DNA from: Bacteroides fragilis
Lineage (GTDB): Bacteria > Bacteroidota > Bacteroidia > Bacteroidales > Bacteroidaceae
DNA: 64,000 bases
Reading direction: 5' to 3'
Assembly (NCBI RefSeq): GCF_019583405.1
Contig: NZ_SZUU01000007.1
Span: 124,001 to 188,000 of the forward strand
Shown: in pieces, positions 18,130 to 27,072 of the stretch
How positions within the stretch are numbered: the stretch's first letter is position 1
How the letters are laid out: each line of letters starts with the position of its first letter
Program-made: the position numbers and the translations under genes
Notes under the pieces: generated by a model
What the model was told of the DNA's origin: nothing
Databases searched by the model: none
Seen by the model: only the letters and a program-made list of their open reading frames with translations

Positions 18130-18624
18130 AAATAGCATGAAAGGATTACTTTTCTTTTTATATTACTTTATGATTTATATTAGGCAGAAAAATAAATCAA
18201 TAAAAGAATTATTTTATATTATTTTTTAGTATTGTTTATTGTATTTATAAAAAATACAGTTAACTTCGTCTTCGAAAGTTAAATCTAATACAGGTAGAAA
18301 AATAGGATTAAGATAGTAAACAGACATATATAGAAGTCATTCTCAATTAGTCCTATCTCACTATCTAAAAACCATTTAAATATTAATACTTATGAGAAAA
18401 TGCTCTCCAATTTCCCCTAATTCCTTTCGGAAAGTTCTGATAGTACTTAGAGTAGAGCACTCATTTTACTATTAATTTTAATACTTTTCTCCATCCCTGG
18501 CCATTCTCAGACTCAATTCTTTACATTTAAAAAGTGAAAACCATATTTATAACCTGAATATCCCGGTGGATCAATAGTACTAAATAGAAATATTAGCATA
18601 TCAAACATCGTGGCCCATAGGACG
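18130..18624. other. AT-rich gap upstream of the SusC/D-sulfatase locus
   Basis: No gene is supported. The stretch holds the remnant of the SusC leader (18130-18160) and very AT-rich DNA. No CAAAnnTA (reverse of TAnnTTTG) promoter element was found by eye. A 27-codon plus-strand frame at 18391 is not supported. Confidence 0.45.
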
Positions 18625-18675
18625 TTATACAGAAATTCCTGATAGAGCCTTGCTCTATCAGGAATTTCTGTATAA
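18625..18675. terminator. Perfect 24-bp hairpin downstream of the GH3/serine-hydrolase gene
   Basis: The arms 18625-18648 and 18652-18675 are exact reverse complements with a 3-nt loop (CTT). The hairpin lies 20 nt beyond the stop at 18696. It has no clear T-run on either strand, so it may act as a 3' end stabiliser or a terminator that does not need a U-tract. Confidence 0.65.
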
Positions 18676-18695
18676 TAGACCTATATATGTAATAA

Positions 18696-21600
18696 TTACT
18701 TTTCTTTCATCGCTTCATAAATCGTTTCTTGAATTCTCTCCCTAATCTCAAGCTTAGATAGTTTGTTCACCCAAGCATCGGGATAGGTGCGATTACTAAG
18801 AAATACATAAATTAAGCCATTATCAGAATCTACCCAGGCACAAGTTCCTGTAAATCCGGTATGCCCATAAACAGTAACCGGAGCAGAAGCAGCACACGGG
18901 CTTTTGTTTTCATTCACCACATCCGGCTTATCAAAACCCAAACCGCGACGGCTGATTTTAGACTTTTCAGTAGTGAATAGAGCACAAGTTTCCTTGCTGA
19001 GATAACGTCTTCCATCCAACTCACCGCCATTGAGCAACATCTGATAAATACGTCCGACTTCACGAGCATTAGAGAAAAGTCCGGCATTACCCGAAATTCC
19101 CCCTTGGAAAGCAGCCGACTCATCATGGACAAATCCCTGCAAAGTAGTCTTACGCAGGAAACGGTCTACCGCAGAAGGTACTACCTCTTTTTTATCGAAG
19201 TAACGCAACGGCAGATACGCAGTATGTTCCAACCCCATCGGCTGATAGAACTCTTGCCATAAATATTCATCCATCGGTTTTCCGCTAAGCTCTTCTGCAA
19301 GCATCTGCAACAAGATAAACCCGACATCACTATAACGATAACTCTTGTCTTTTAACGGTGCTTCAGCTATTTTCTTCCGTATCTCTTCACGGAACGACCG
19401 GTTCAACCATAAACTGTCACAAACCTGAAGAGTATAATCACCGTTCTTCTCTTTAGACGCCATCCCCTTATTAAACCGGAATCTTGGATTTCCCCAGGTA
19501 CGGACACCCAACCGTACCGTATGTAAGGCATCTTTCGACTGCTTGAACAGCGAACCTTTATAACTTTTCCCGTCAATGGCCTCCTGATAGAAAAGCAGAC
19601 CGGAAGGTAAGCCAGACTGATGCATGAGCAATTCACGAATGGTCAGGTTCTCTTTATTCGTCTTGCGCAGGAAAGGCAGATAATCTGAAACTTTATCGGT
19701 CAGATTGAAACGACCTTTATCGTAAAGCTTCATTATGGCCAACAACGTTCCTGTTGTTTTAGACAGTGAAGCCAGATCATAAAGATCTGTCGGTTTCACT
19801 TTTTCACTATGCTTATCTGTATGGTGCCCGAAACATCGGTCATATAAAGCCTTACCATCCTTCATTACCAGTATCTGGCAACCGGGATAAGCTCCTTCTT
19901 TAATACCTTCCAAAGCAATTGAATCGATGCGACTTAGCACTTCCGATTTCAGACCATATTCTTCGGGTACAAAATGGAAAGGCGTATGCGGCGTGATCGT
20001 CACTCCCGAACCGGCAGAAAACAATCCACCCACACTGGCAGACAGCCTTCCGTCTGCTGTCGCTTTGCCAAAAAGTATATCAGCCACACGTTCCTGAACA
20101 TCATCATGAGGAGCATGAGCCAGTACCACAGCCTCAGCCGCCGATACAGCCCGCTGGATCTGCAACATGGATTTAGCCGGAGTATAGAATACATAAATTG
20201 CAGGAGCTTCCGGAGCAAACCTGGCAAAAAATGATTGGTAAGGAGCAAGGCGTTGCTCGGTAACAGTAACAATAACGCGGCGATAAGCAGCAAGAGAATC
20301 ACGCAGTTTCTGCTGTTCGACCTCCGGCAAATCTTTACGCAATTGAAAACGCGTAAATGGAATATACTTCTTTATTTCGCGGTCAAAAGGTTCTGTTTTC
20401 CCGCCATCACCGACATTCAATATAGCTACCTCTTTCAGGTCGGGATGCAGAGGCAATACGCCTCCTTTATTATTCAACACTGTAATTGCAGCCAGATTTA
20501 GCCTGCGAATCAAATCACGTGTTTGAGGCGTATTAATACGAGACCCCAACCCCGATAGTCTCACAAAAGGTTTATCCTTTAGACCTAAAATGTATTTATA
20601 AGTGAGTATTTTCCGACATTTTGCATCAATTTCCTCTTCCGGAAGTTCTCCTTTTTCCACCGCTGCCAATACAGCATCTATCTCTTCCTTTAGCCTGCGG
20701 GGAGCCAATACCATATCATTTCCGGCTTTCAAGGCTTGCAGACAGACACTCTGATTACCGGAAACCCCTTTCATAGCAAGCGCATCCGTAAAAATAAGTC
20801 CCTTAAAAGCCAATTCCTCGGTCAGCAAACCATAAACCACATTGCGCGATAAAGATGAGGGCAATCCACCGATTGGTTCGATTACAGGAACCTGTAAGTG
20901 CCCCACCATCATACCACTGACTCCGGCACGGATAGCCTCTTTAAACGGATATAGTTCTACACTGTCCAGACGTTCACGTGTAAAAGGCAATACGGGCAAT
21001 GCTTTGTGTGAGTCCACGTCCGTATCACCATGTCCCGGGAAATGCTTGCAAACCGAAAGGACTTTTCCACTCTCCAGCCCCGAAGCATAAGCAATCACCT
21101 TGTCGGCTACCTGCATCGGATCTTCACCGAACGAACGGGTGTTGATAACCGGATTATCCGGATTGATATTTACGTCAGCCACCGGAGCAAAATTCACCTG
21201 TACTCCCAGTTCACGACACTGGCGAGCCATTTCCCGTCCATACTCATAGATCAGCCGATTATCCTGAATACATCCTAATACCATATTTCTCGGAAAAACA
21301 GGAGTACCGCGTAAACGCATGGAAAGTCCCCACTCACCATCGAAGGTTATCAGCAACGGACAGCGTGCCATCCGTTGCGCTTCGTTGGTCAGTGTAGCTT
21401 GATTCTGTATCTTTCCACCGGAAAAGAGTAATCCACCGACTTTATAGGTATGAACGGCATCGCGCAACAACTGCATATTCCGTTTGGTCTGCACAGGTGC
21501 AATGGTATAAATGAACAATTGGCCAACCTTTTCTTTCAAACTCATCCGCTTGTAAACAGAATCGACCCAGTGACGGCATTTTTCGTCCTGAGAGGCCTGA

Positions 21601-21749
21601 TAAAGCAATAAAGGTTCTATAGGAGCAGATACACCGGGAGGAGCATGAAAGTTCTCACCAATAGGAGTATCTTTTAAAGTAGGAGTCTTCGCCCCTACCA
21701 CAAAAAACGCTGATACGACTAAACCAGCAAATAAATATCTTCTTTTCAT
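18696..21749 (-). CDS. GH3 (NagZ-like) / serine beta-lactamase-like fusion, copy 1
   Basis: A 1017-aa exported protein (signal peptide near residues 1-20). The N-terminal GH3 domain (about 55-390) has the NagZ signature KHFPGHGDTDVDSHKALP with its Asp-His pair, and the nucleophile region FTDALAMKG. NagZ enzymes remove N-acetylglucosamine from muropeptides. A middle region (about 400-610) follows. The C-terminal serine hydrolase (about 640-1010) has S-x-x-K in LASLSKTTGT, Y-S-D in RYSDVGF and H-T-G in YGHTGFTG, as in class C beta-lactamases, DD-peptidases and esterases. Such fusions are known in Bacteroidota. A paralogue lies 23 nt upstream, so they share a transcript. A periplasmic role in peptidoglycan fragment breakdown is likely. 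Confidence 0.88.
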   Translation of the reverse strand: MKRRYLFAGLVVSAFFVVGAKTPTLKDTPIGENFHAPPGVSAPIEPLLLYQASQDEKCRHWVDSVYKRMSLKEKVGQLFIYTIAPVQTKRNMQLLRDAVHTYKVGGLLFSGGKIQNQATLTNEAQRMARCPLLITFDGEWGLSMRLRGTPVFPRNMVLGCIQDNRLIYEYGREMARQCRELGVQVNFAPVADVNINPDNPVINTRSFGEDPMQVADKVIAYASGLESGKVLSVCKHFPGHGDTDVDSHKALPVLPFTRERLDSVELYPFKEAIRAGVSGMMVGHLQVPVIEPIGGLPSSLSRNVVYGLLTEELAFKGLIFTDALAMKGVSGNQSVCLQALKAGNDMVLAPRRLKEEIDAVLAAVEKGELPEEEIDAKCRKILTYKYILGLKDKPFVRLSGLGSRINTPQTRDLIRRLNLAAITVLNNKGGVLPLHPDLKEVAILNVGDGGKTEPFDREIKKYIPFTRFQLRKDLPEVEQQKLRDSLAAYRRVIVTVTEQRLAPYQSFFARFAPEAPAIYVFYTPAKSMLQIQRAVSAAEAVVLAHAPHDDVQERVADILFGKATADGRLSASVGGLFSAGSGVTITPHTPFHFVPEEYGLKSEVLSRIDSIALEGIKEGAYPGCQILVMKDGKALYDRCFGHHTDKHSEKVKPTDLYDLASLSKTTGTLLAIMKLYDKGRFNLTDKVSDYLPFLRKTNKENLTIRELLMHQSGLPSGLLFYQEAIDGKSYKGSLFKQSKDALHTVRLGVRTWGNPRFRFNKGMASKEKNGDYTLQVCDSLWLNRSFREEIRKKIAEAPLKDKSYRYSDVGFILLQMLAEELSGKPMDEYLWQEFYQPMGLEHTAYLPLRYFDKKEVVPSAVDRFLRKTTLQGFVHDESAAFQGGISGNAGLFSNAREVGRIYQMLLNGGELDGRRYLSKETCALFTTEKSKISRRGLGFDKPDVVNENKSPCAASAPVTVYGHTGFTGTCAWVDSDNGLIYVFLSNRTYPDAWVNKLSKLEIRERIQETIYEAMKEK

Positions 21750-21772
21750 TCTATATTGTAAAAAGCCATTAG

Positions 21773-24760
21773 CTATTCTGTTGTATATAATGACTGATAA
21801 ATCACTTCCTGTATCCCTTGCCTAATCTTCATGCTATTCAACTTTCCATTCCAGGAATCGGGACAGAGACGGTTACTCAGAAAGATATAAACCAAGTCAT
21901 TTTCCGGATCCACCCAAGCACAAGTACCGGTAAATCCAGTATGTCCGTAAACAGAGGCCGGTGCCGAAGGTGCACAGGCATTTGCTTTCGGATCATTCAA
22001 GTTAGGCTTGTCATATCCTAATCCACGATGGCTGACAGCAGATTTTCCCATAGTAAATGCACGGCAGGTTTCCGATCTGAGATAACGCTTCCCGTCCAGT
22101 TCGCCTTCATTGAGAATCATCTGATAGATCTTTCCAAGTTCGCAGGCTGTCGAAAATAATCCGGCATTGCCACTCACGCCTCCCATAAAGGCAGCCGCTT
22201 CATCATGCACATATCCGCAAAGGTTCTGCCGACGCAAATAATCATTGGTAGCAGTCGGCATTACTTCTGTTTTCTTATAACAGTTTAACGGTTGGAACAA
22301 CGTACGTTCTAACCCCATAGGTCGATAAAACTCAGCAGCCAAATAAGCATCGAGCGTTTGACCGGTTATGGATTCTACCACCTGCTGTAACAGAATAAAG
22401 CCGATATCACTATACACAAAACGTTTACGATCCAGTTCCGACTGAACAATACTCTTCATCATTGCGGCTTTAAACTTTCTGTGCAGCCACATTCCATCGG
22501 CTATTTTCAACGTATGTTCCGGCGTTTTTGTTGCAGAGACGAGCCCTCTCCTGAACTTGAAATCCGAACAGGCATAAGTATATTCCCCCATACGGGTATG
22601 ATGCCATTCATCCACAAACCCTTGTGTAAAAGGACCGGTTACTGAATATTCATCGATTGCGTTGCGATAAAAACGGATATAGGGAACCAAACCGGATTCA
22701 TGCAACAATAACTCCCGGATGGTAATATTCTTTTTGTTCGTATTCCGTAAAGCAGGCAAATATTTAGAAGCAGGATCAGTCAATTTCAACTGTCCTTGAT
22801 CATAAAGTTTCATCACAGCCAATAGTGTAGCGCTTGTCTTGGTCAAAGAGGCAAGGTCAAAAAGATCGGTCGGACGTACCGGGGTACTATCCGTATCGGA
22901 ATGAATGCCGAAGCATTTATCATAAACAGGCTGTCCATGTCGCAATACCAGTACCTGACACCCGGGAAATGCTTTGGCAGCCAATCCGGCAGATACTACA
23001 GAGTCTATACGATGAAGTCGGTACGATTTCAATCCATAATCTTCAGGAGCCGTACCGGCAGTCATGCCGGGCACTATATCTACACCTGAACCGGCAGCAA
23101 ACGTCTCTCCGATACGCATAGACAAACGCCCTGTCGCCGAAGCTTTACCCAATACCACATCCGCTACATAACGTTGCAAATCCGCTTCATCGGAATGTGC
23201 CAGTACAACAGCAGCCGAACGGGCAACAGCCTCTTCAAGTGTCACCAGGGTCCGGTACGAAGTAAAGAAAGCATAAACCACAGGAGCCTGGAGATTGAGG
23301 TCTGTAAAGAACGGACGATATTCTTCCGCTTCTTTATCTTTTATCGTCATACTCACAATGACCCTCCGATGTTTTCCAAGTTCTTTTGCTATCCGTTTGC
23401 GTTCTTCCTCTCCCGTATCTTTATCCATTCGGAATGTTTTCAATGACAGCCTGGTGCGTAACTCTTCAATGAACAAAGCATCACTACCTTCACCACCTAC
23501 CGTCAATACAGCTATTTCATCTTTAGTAACAAGAGGTAGAATCCGGAAATAGTTCCCCAGTACGGTCACTGCTGACGTGCGGAGTTTTGTCAGTAAAGCC
23601 CGTGCCTCAGGAGTGTTGATACGATCACTCAACCCATCTACTGAAATCACAGGACGCTTATTTAATCCCAAACGGTACTTATAAGTTAAGATCCTGCGGC
23701 ATTTTGCATTTACTTCTTCCATACTGAGCCGTCCTTCCTTAATGGCTTGCAGAACATCCTGCTGTGCTTTCTCTATATTTTGTTGCACCAATACCATATC
23801 ATTGCCCGCCTTCAGAGCCTTCACCGTCACATCCGGTTCGCTTGCTACTCCTTTCATGGCAAGCGCATCAGTAAAGACCAAGCCATTGAATCCCAGCTCT
23901 CCTCGCAGCACATCTGTCACAATGCTACGCGACAATGAAGAAGGAGTTATACGATCAGGTTCCAGAGCCGGAACCTGCAAATGCCCTACCATGATACCAC
24001 CTAAACCAGCCCGAATGGCCTCTTTAAAAGGATATAGTTCCACACTGTCCAGACGTGCCCGATTGTAATAGACCGCAGGCAGCGCCTTGTGAGAATCTAC
24101 GTCCGTATCACCATGTCCGGGAAAATGTTTGGAAACAGACAAGATACCACCACTCTCCAATCCACGCCCATAAGCTATCACTTTCTCAGCCACCGCTTCC
24201 GGGTTTTCACCAAACGAACGCACATGGATCACCGGATTATCAGGATTGGTATTGACATCCGCATCCGGAGCAAAATTAACATGTACACCCATCTCCCGGA
24301 ATTCACGTGCCACTTCCTGACCGTAGGCCTCAATCAGTGCATTATCACTGATGCAACCCAATGCCGCATTACGCGGAAACACAGGCGTATTCTCCAATCG
24401 CATGGATAGTCCCCACTCACCATCAAAAGTGATCATCAACGGAATTTTCGACCGGCTTTGTGCCCGGTTGGTCAATTTCGCCTGACCTTCTACCGTTCCT
24501 TCGGAATACAGGAAAGCACCCACTTTCAACTTACGGGTCAGTTTATCCACTAATTTTTCAGTATCTTTATCTGTCCGTGGAGCCAGGGTATAAACAAATA
24601 ATTGTCCGACCTTATCCTTCAGTTTCATGCGGGAGAGCGTTTGCTCTACCCATTCATTGCAATGTACATCTTCCCGTACAGGCAAGAGTCCTGCTGTTTG
24701 CTGAGCCCAAAGAGCACCCGCACCCAGCAGCAACGCAGCGGTTAGCAGTTGTTTTAGCAT
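21773..24760 (-). CDS. GH3 (NagZ-like) / serine beta-lactamase-like fusion, copy 2
   Basis: A 995-aa paralogue of the next gene, with the same order of domains and matching motifs throughout. The signal peptide is MLKQLLTAALLLGAGALWAQ. The GH3 domain has KHFPGHGDTDVDSHKALP and FTDALAMKG. The serine-hydrolase domain has LASLTKTSAT (S-x-x-K), YSDIGF and GHTGFTGTCAW. Similar length and collinearity point to a local tandem duplication followed by clear divergence in the middle region. Both retain all catalytic signatures, so each may act on a different muropeptide or peptide stem. It lies 37 nt downstream of the metallophosphatase gene, suggesting one long leftward operon from 26498. Confidence 0.88.
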   Translation of the reverse strand: MLKQLLTAALLLGAGALWAQQTAGLLPVREDVHCNEWVEQTLSRMKLKDKVGQLFVYTLAPRTDKDTEKLVDKLTRKLKVGAFLYSEGTVEGQAKLTNRAQSRSKIPLMITFDGEWGLSMRLENTPVFPRNAALGCISDNALIEAYGQEVAREFREMGVHVNFAPDADVNTNPDNPVIHVRSFGENPEAVAEKVIAYGRGLESGGILSVSKHFPGHGDTDVDSHKALPAVYYNRARLDSVELYPFKEAIRAGLGGIMVGHLQVPALEPDRITPSSLSRSIVTDVLRGELGFNGLVFTDALAMKGVASEPDVTVKALKAGNDMVLVQQNIEKAQQDVLQAIKEGRLSMEEVNAKCRRILTYKYRLGLNKRPVISVDGLSDRINTPEARALLTKLRTSAVTVLGNYFRILPLVTKDEIAVLTVGGEGSDALFIEELRTRLSLKTFRMDKDTGEEERKRIAKELGKHRRVIVSMTIKDKEAEEYRPFFTDLNLQAPVVYAFFTSYRTLVTLEEAVARSAAVVLAHSDEADLQRYVADVVLGKASATGRLSMRIGETFAAGSGVDIVPGMTAGTAPEDYGLKSYRLHRIDSVVSAGLAAKAFPGCQVLVLRHGQPVYDKCFGIHSDTDSTPVRPTDLFDLASLTKTSATLLAVMKLYDQGQLKLTDPASKYLPALRNTNKKNITIRELLLHESGLVPYIRFYRNAIDEYSVTGPFTQGFVDEWHHTRMGEYTYACSDFKFRRGLVSATKTPEHTLKIADGMWLHRKFKAAMMKSIVQSELDRKRFVYSDIGFILLQQVVESITGQTLDAYLAAEFYRPMGLERTLFQPLNCYKKTEVMPTATNDYLRRQNLCGYVHDEAAAFMGGVSGNAGLFSTACELGKIYQMILNEGELDGKRYLRSETCRAFTMGKSAVSHRGLGYDKPNLNDPKANACAPSAPASVYGHTGFTGTCAWVDPENDLVYIFLSNRLCPDSWNGKLNSMKIRQGIQEVIYQSLYTTE

Positions 24761-24797
24761 AGTTTGTTTGGGGGTATTTCAAGAGGGAAAATCCCTC

Positions 24798-25631
24798 TTA
24801 TTTCTTATTTTCAAGTGTCAAGTCCATCTGTCCTACATAGATCCCGCTCTTACCGGTATGCATCAATGATACATTTTTGCCATCCATATTAAGAAGAGTC
24901 TTCGGTCCTTTCATAAAGGTATGCGAGTGCCCTCCGAGAACAACATCTATATTACGGGTTTTAGGAATCAACCGGTTTTCATCATATTGCACACCCAAGT
25001 GAGAAAGACAAACAACCACATCACAACCCTCTTTTTCTTTCAAGACAGCAGCCACTTCATTTGCCGTAGCTACAGGATCATTATAAACGACTCCCACACA
25101 TTTATTGGCCTGAACCATGCCTTCAAGTTGGCAGCCCAATCCCAAAACACCAATCTTAACTCCGTCTCTCTCGATGATTACATATGGTTTCACCAAGTCT
25201 TTAAGCACTGTGGCACTCACATCGTAGTTGGCACATACCACCGGAAAGTCGGCCATCCGGAACAAACGTGCCATATTATCCAGATCGAAATCAAATTCAT
25301 GGTTGCCAATAGTCATGGCATCATATTTCATTTCGTTCATCATCTTCACTTCTACCTCACCCTGAAACATATTATAATAAGGGGTCCCCTGTGATATGTC
25401 TCCGCAGTCGAACAATAACATATCAGGATGTTCCTTACGGAACTCTTTCACAAATGTAGCGCGACGTACAAATCCTCCCTTATCATAATTCCGGTCACCT
25501 TCCTGATTGATAGGTTCCAAACGGCTATGCACATCACTGGTCTGCAACAGGATCAGTTTTTTATCCTGTTGGGCAAATGCTGAAAAAGAAAAAAAGAAAA
25601 TGAAAAAGAAAGCCAGAAAATTCTTTTCCAT
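24798..25631 (-). CDS. Secreted metallophosphatase domain of a split 5'-nucleotidase
   Basis: A calcineurin-like phosphoesterase with the metal-binding motifs TSDVHSRLEP, DCGDISQG, TIGNHEFDFD and GGHSHT. It corresponds to the catalytic half of UshA-like 5'-nucleotidases, which remove phosphate from nucleotides in the periplasm. I chose the ATG at 25629-25631 because it opens a good signal peptide (MEKNFLAFFFIFFFSFSAFA, cleavage before QQDKK). The longer frame adds 13 polar residues. The substrate-binding half is the separate gene upstream on the same strand, so the two products probably work together. Confidence 0.87.
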   Translation of the reverse strand: MEKNFLAFFFIFFFSFSAFAQQDKKLILLQTSDVHSRLEPINQEGDRNYDKGGFVRRATFVKEFRKEHPDMLLFDCGDISQGTPYYNMFQGEVEVKMMNEMKYDAMTIGNHEFDFDLDNMARLFRMADFPVVCANYDVSATVLKDLVKPYVIIERDGVKIGVLGLGCQLEGMVQANKCVGVVYNDPVATANEVAAVLKEKEGCDVVVCLSHLGVQYDENRLIPKTRNIDVVLGGHSHTFMKGPKTLLNMDGKNVSLMHTGKSGIYVGQMDLTLENKK

Positions 25632-25709
25632 AAAACTAAGAATATATTTATTATTGGTTGGGGATATCATAATTCACTGAATTTTATCATTTTACATTCT
25701 ATTATACCT

Positions 25710-26498
25710 TTACTTCACGGTGATTCTACCATCCAGTGCCGAAGTTATCTTCTTTCCGGCAGCTGTTTGTTGTCTCACATAGTCAAGAAAGAGTCCGCGT
25801 AATGTTGCTCCTTCCGGACATACACGTTTCTCCGCTTGCAAGAAAGCTTCCATGCTTCCGTTACCGTCAGCCAGATAATCAATGGTCGCCACCGTATAAA
25901 GTTTGTTGTCATCAATCGGCTGGCCGCCCACTGTAGCGTTCAGTAATTTTCCATCCTTAGTGATTTCCATCCGGATACCACTCACTCCTTCTCCCTTCAG
26001 CGAAGCAATACTTGTGAGCAATGCTTTCAGGTGTGTTCCCTTCATCGTCATTACGCAAAGTGAATTTTCGAATGGCAATATCTCATATACCGTTCCCACC
26101 GTAATATCCCCGGCAGGCAAAATATTACGCAATCCGCCCATATTCACCAATCCCATGTCAGCCGGCTTATCCTGTACTTTCACCGCAGCCTGGCGCAATA
26201 CCTCCGCAACAAGATTGGAAAGCAGACTTTCGGGATGACCTTTGTCCATCTTCTGCTCGCTGGTGCCGATTACCTCATACATCATGTTGTCTATCTTCTC
26301 TTTGTAAGGCTTTAATATTGCCACGGCATCTGCATCGGGATGAGCATCCCATTTAGCGTCAATGTCAATCATCCTTCCTTCTACCTTGGCAACCCGATAA
26401 TCGGCTTTTGCCATTTCGTGCGTCGACTGGCAAGAAGTAAATGTCAGCAACCCCGCCAGAATTACTCCTGAAATAATCTTTGCGTAATTTTGTTTCAT
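25710..26498 (-). CDS. 5'-nucleotidase C-terminal domain lipoprotein
   Basis: A 262-aa lipoprotein (lipobox LLTFTSC, lipidated near C23) that consists of the UshA-type C-terminal substrate-binding domain. Visible hallmarks are LSNLVAEVLRQAA, GLVNMGGLRNILPAGDIT, LPFENSLCVMTMKG, GIRME and TVATIDYLADGNG. In UshA this domain supplies the adenine/ribose pocket, while the metal centre is in the other half, here encoded by the next gene. The arrangement as two adjacent genes is common in Bacteroidota. It is the first gene of the leftward run reaching the two GH3 fusions. Confidence 0.88.
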   Translation of the reverse strand: MKQNYAKIISGVILAGLLTFTSCQSTHEMAKADYRVAKVEGRMIDIDAKWDAHPDADAVAILKPYKEKIDNMMYEVIGTSEQKMDKGHPESLLSNLVAEVLRQAAVKVQDKPADMGLVNMGGLRNILPAGDITVGTVYEILPFENSLCVMTMKGTHLKALLTSIASLKGEGVSGIRMEITKDGKLLNATVGGQPIDDNKLYTVATIDYLADGNGSMEAFLQAEKRVCPEGATLRGLFLDYVRQQTAAGKKITSALDGRITVK

Positions 26499-26538
26499 AT
26501 CCTTAAGTACTTAATAATGCTACAAATATACAAAAACA

Positions 26539-26570
26539 TTTGGCTATCCGGCAAATAATTCGTTACTTTG
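26539..26570 (+). promoter_or_regulatory. Bacteroides promoter for rplS
   Basis: TTTG (26539-26542), a 20-nt spacer and TTACTTTG (26563-26570) fit the -33/-7 pattern with one mismatch in the TA. The expected start is near 26577, leaving an untranslated leader of about 75 nt. Confidence 0.7.
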
Positions 26571-26580
26571 CACCGCTTTC

Positions 26581-26620
26581 GCGCAATCGCTGTCAGGAGA
26601 GAGTTGCCTGGTATGTTGCG
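26581..26620 (+). promoter_or_regulatory. Candidate structured leader of rplS (L19)
   Basis: Within the 5' untranslated region CGCAA (26582-26586) can pair with TTGCG (26616-26620), and inside it CAGG (26594-26597) with CCTG (26607-26610). Ribosomal protein genes often have autoregulatory leaders; whether L19 binds this one is inference. Stems are short, so confidence is modest. Confidence 0.4.
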
Positions 26621-26654
26621 TTGTAACGATAAAACAATTTAATAATAAACAACA

Positions 26655-27008
26655 ATGGATTTAATTAAAATTGCAGAAGAAGCATTCGCTACCGGAAAAC
26701 AGCACCCGAGCTTCAAAGCAGGCGACACTGTAACAGTAGCATATCGTATTATCGAAGGTAACAAAGAACGTGTACAGTTGTACCGTGGTGTTGTTATCAA
26801 AATTGCAGGTCACGGAGAAAAGAAACGTTTTACTGTACGTAAAATGTCAGGAACTGTAGGCGTAGAAAGAATTTTCCCAATCGAATCACCGGCTATCGAC
26901 AGCATCGAAGTGAACAAGGTTGGTAAAGTACGTCGCGCTAAACTGTACTACCTGCGTGCTCTTACTGGTAAGAAAGCAAGAATCAAAGAAAAAAGAGTTA
27001 ACGGCTAA
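26655..27008 (+). CDS. rplS: 50S ribosomal protein L19
   Basis: A 117-aa protein with the full L19 pattern: F-x-x-G-D-T-V (KAGDTVTVAYRIIEGNKERV), FRGVVI-like YRGVVIKIAGHG, FTVRKMSGTVGVERIFPIES and the C-terminal VRRAKLYYLRALTGKKARIKE. L19 sits at the 30S-50S interface. It is monocistronic here, with its own promoter and a strong terminator. Confidence 0.98.
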   Translation: MDLIKIAEEAFATGKQHPSFKAGDTVTVAYRIIEGNKERVQLYRGVVIKIAGHGEKKRFTVRKMSGTVGVERIFPIESPAIDSIEVNKVGKVRRAKLYYLRALTGKKARIKEKRVNG

Positions 27009-27033
27009 TCAGCCTTACTTTTCGATTCGAAAT

Positions 27034-27072
27034 AAAAAAGAGGGAATCTTCTGGCAAGATTTCCTCTTTTTT
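27034..27072 (+). terminator. Terminator after rplS
   Basis: A 17-bp stem (27034-27050 with 27056-27072, one G-T pair) with a 5-nt loop ends in TTTTTT. The A-run on the left arm makes it able to act on both strands. Confidence 0.9.
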
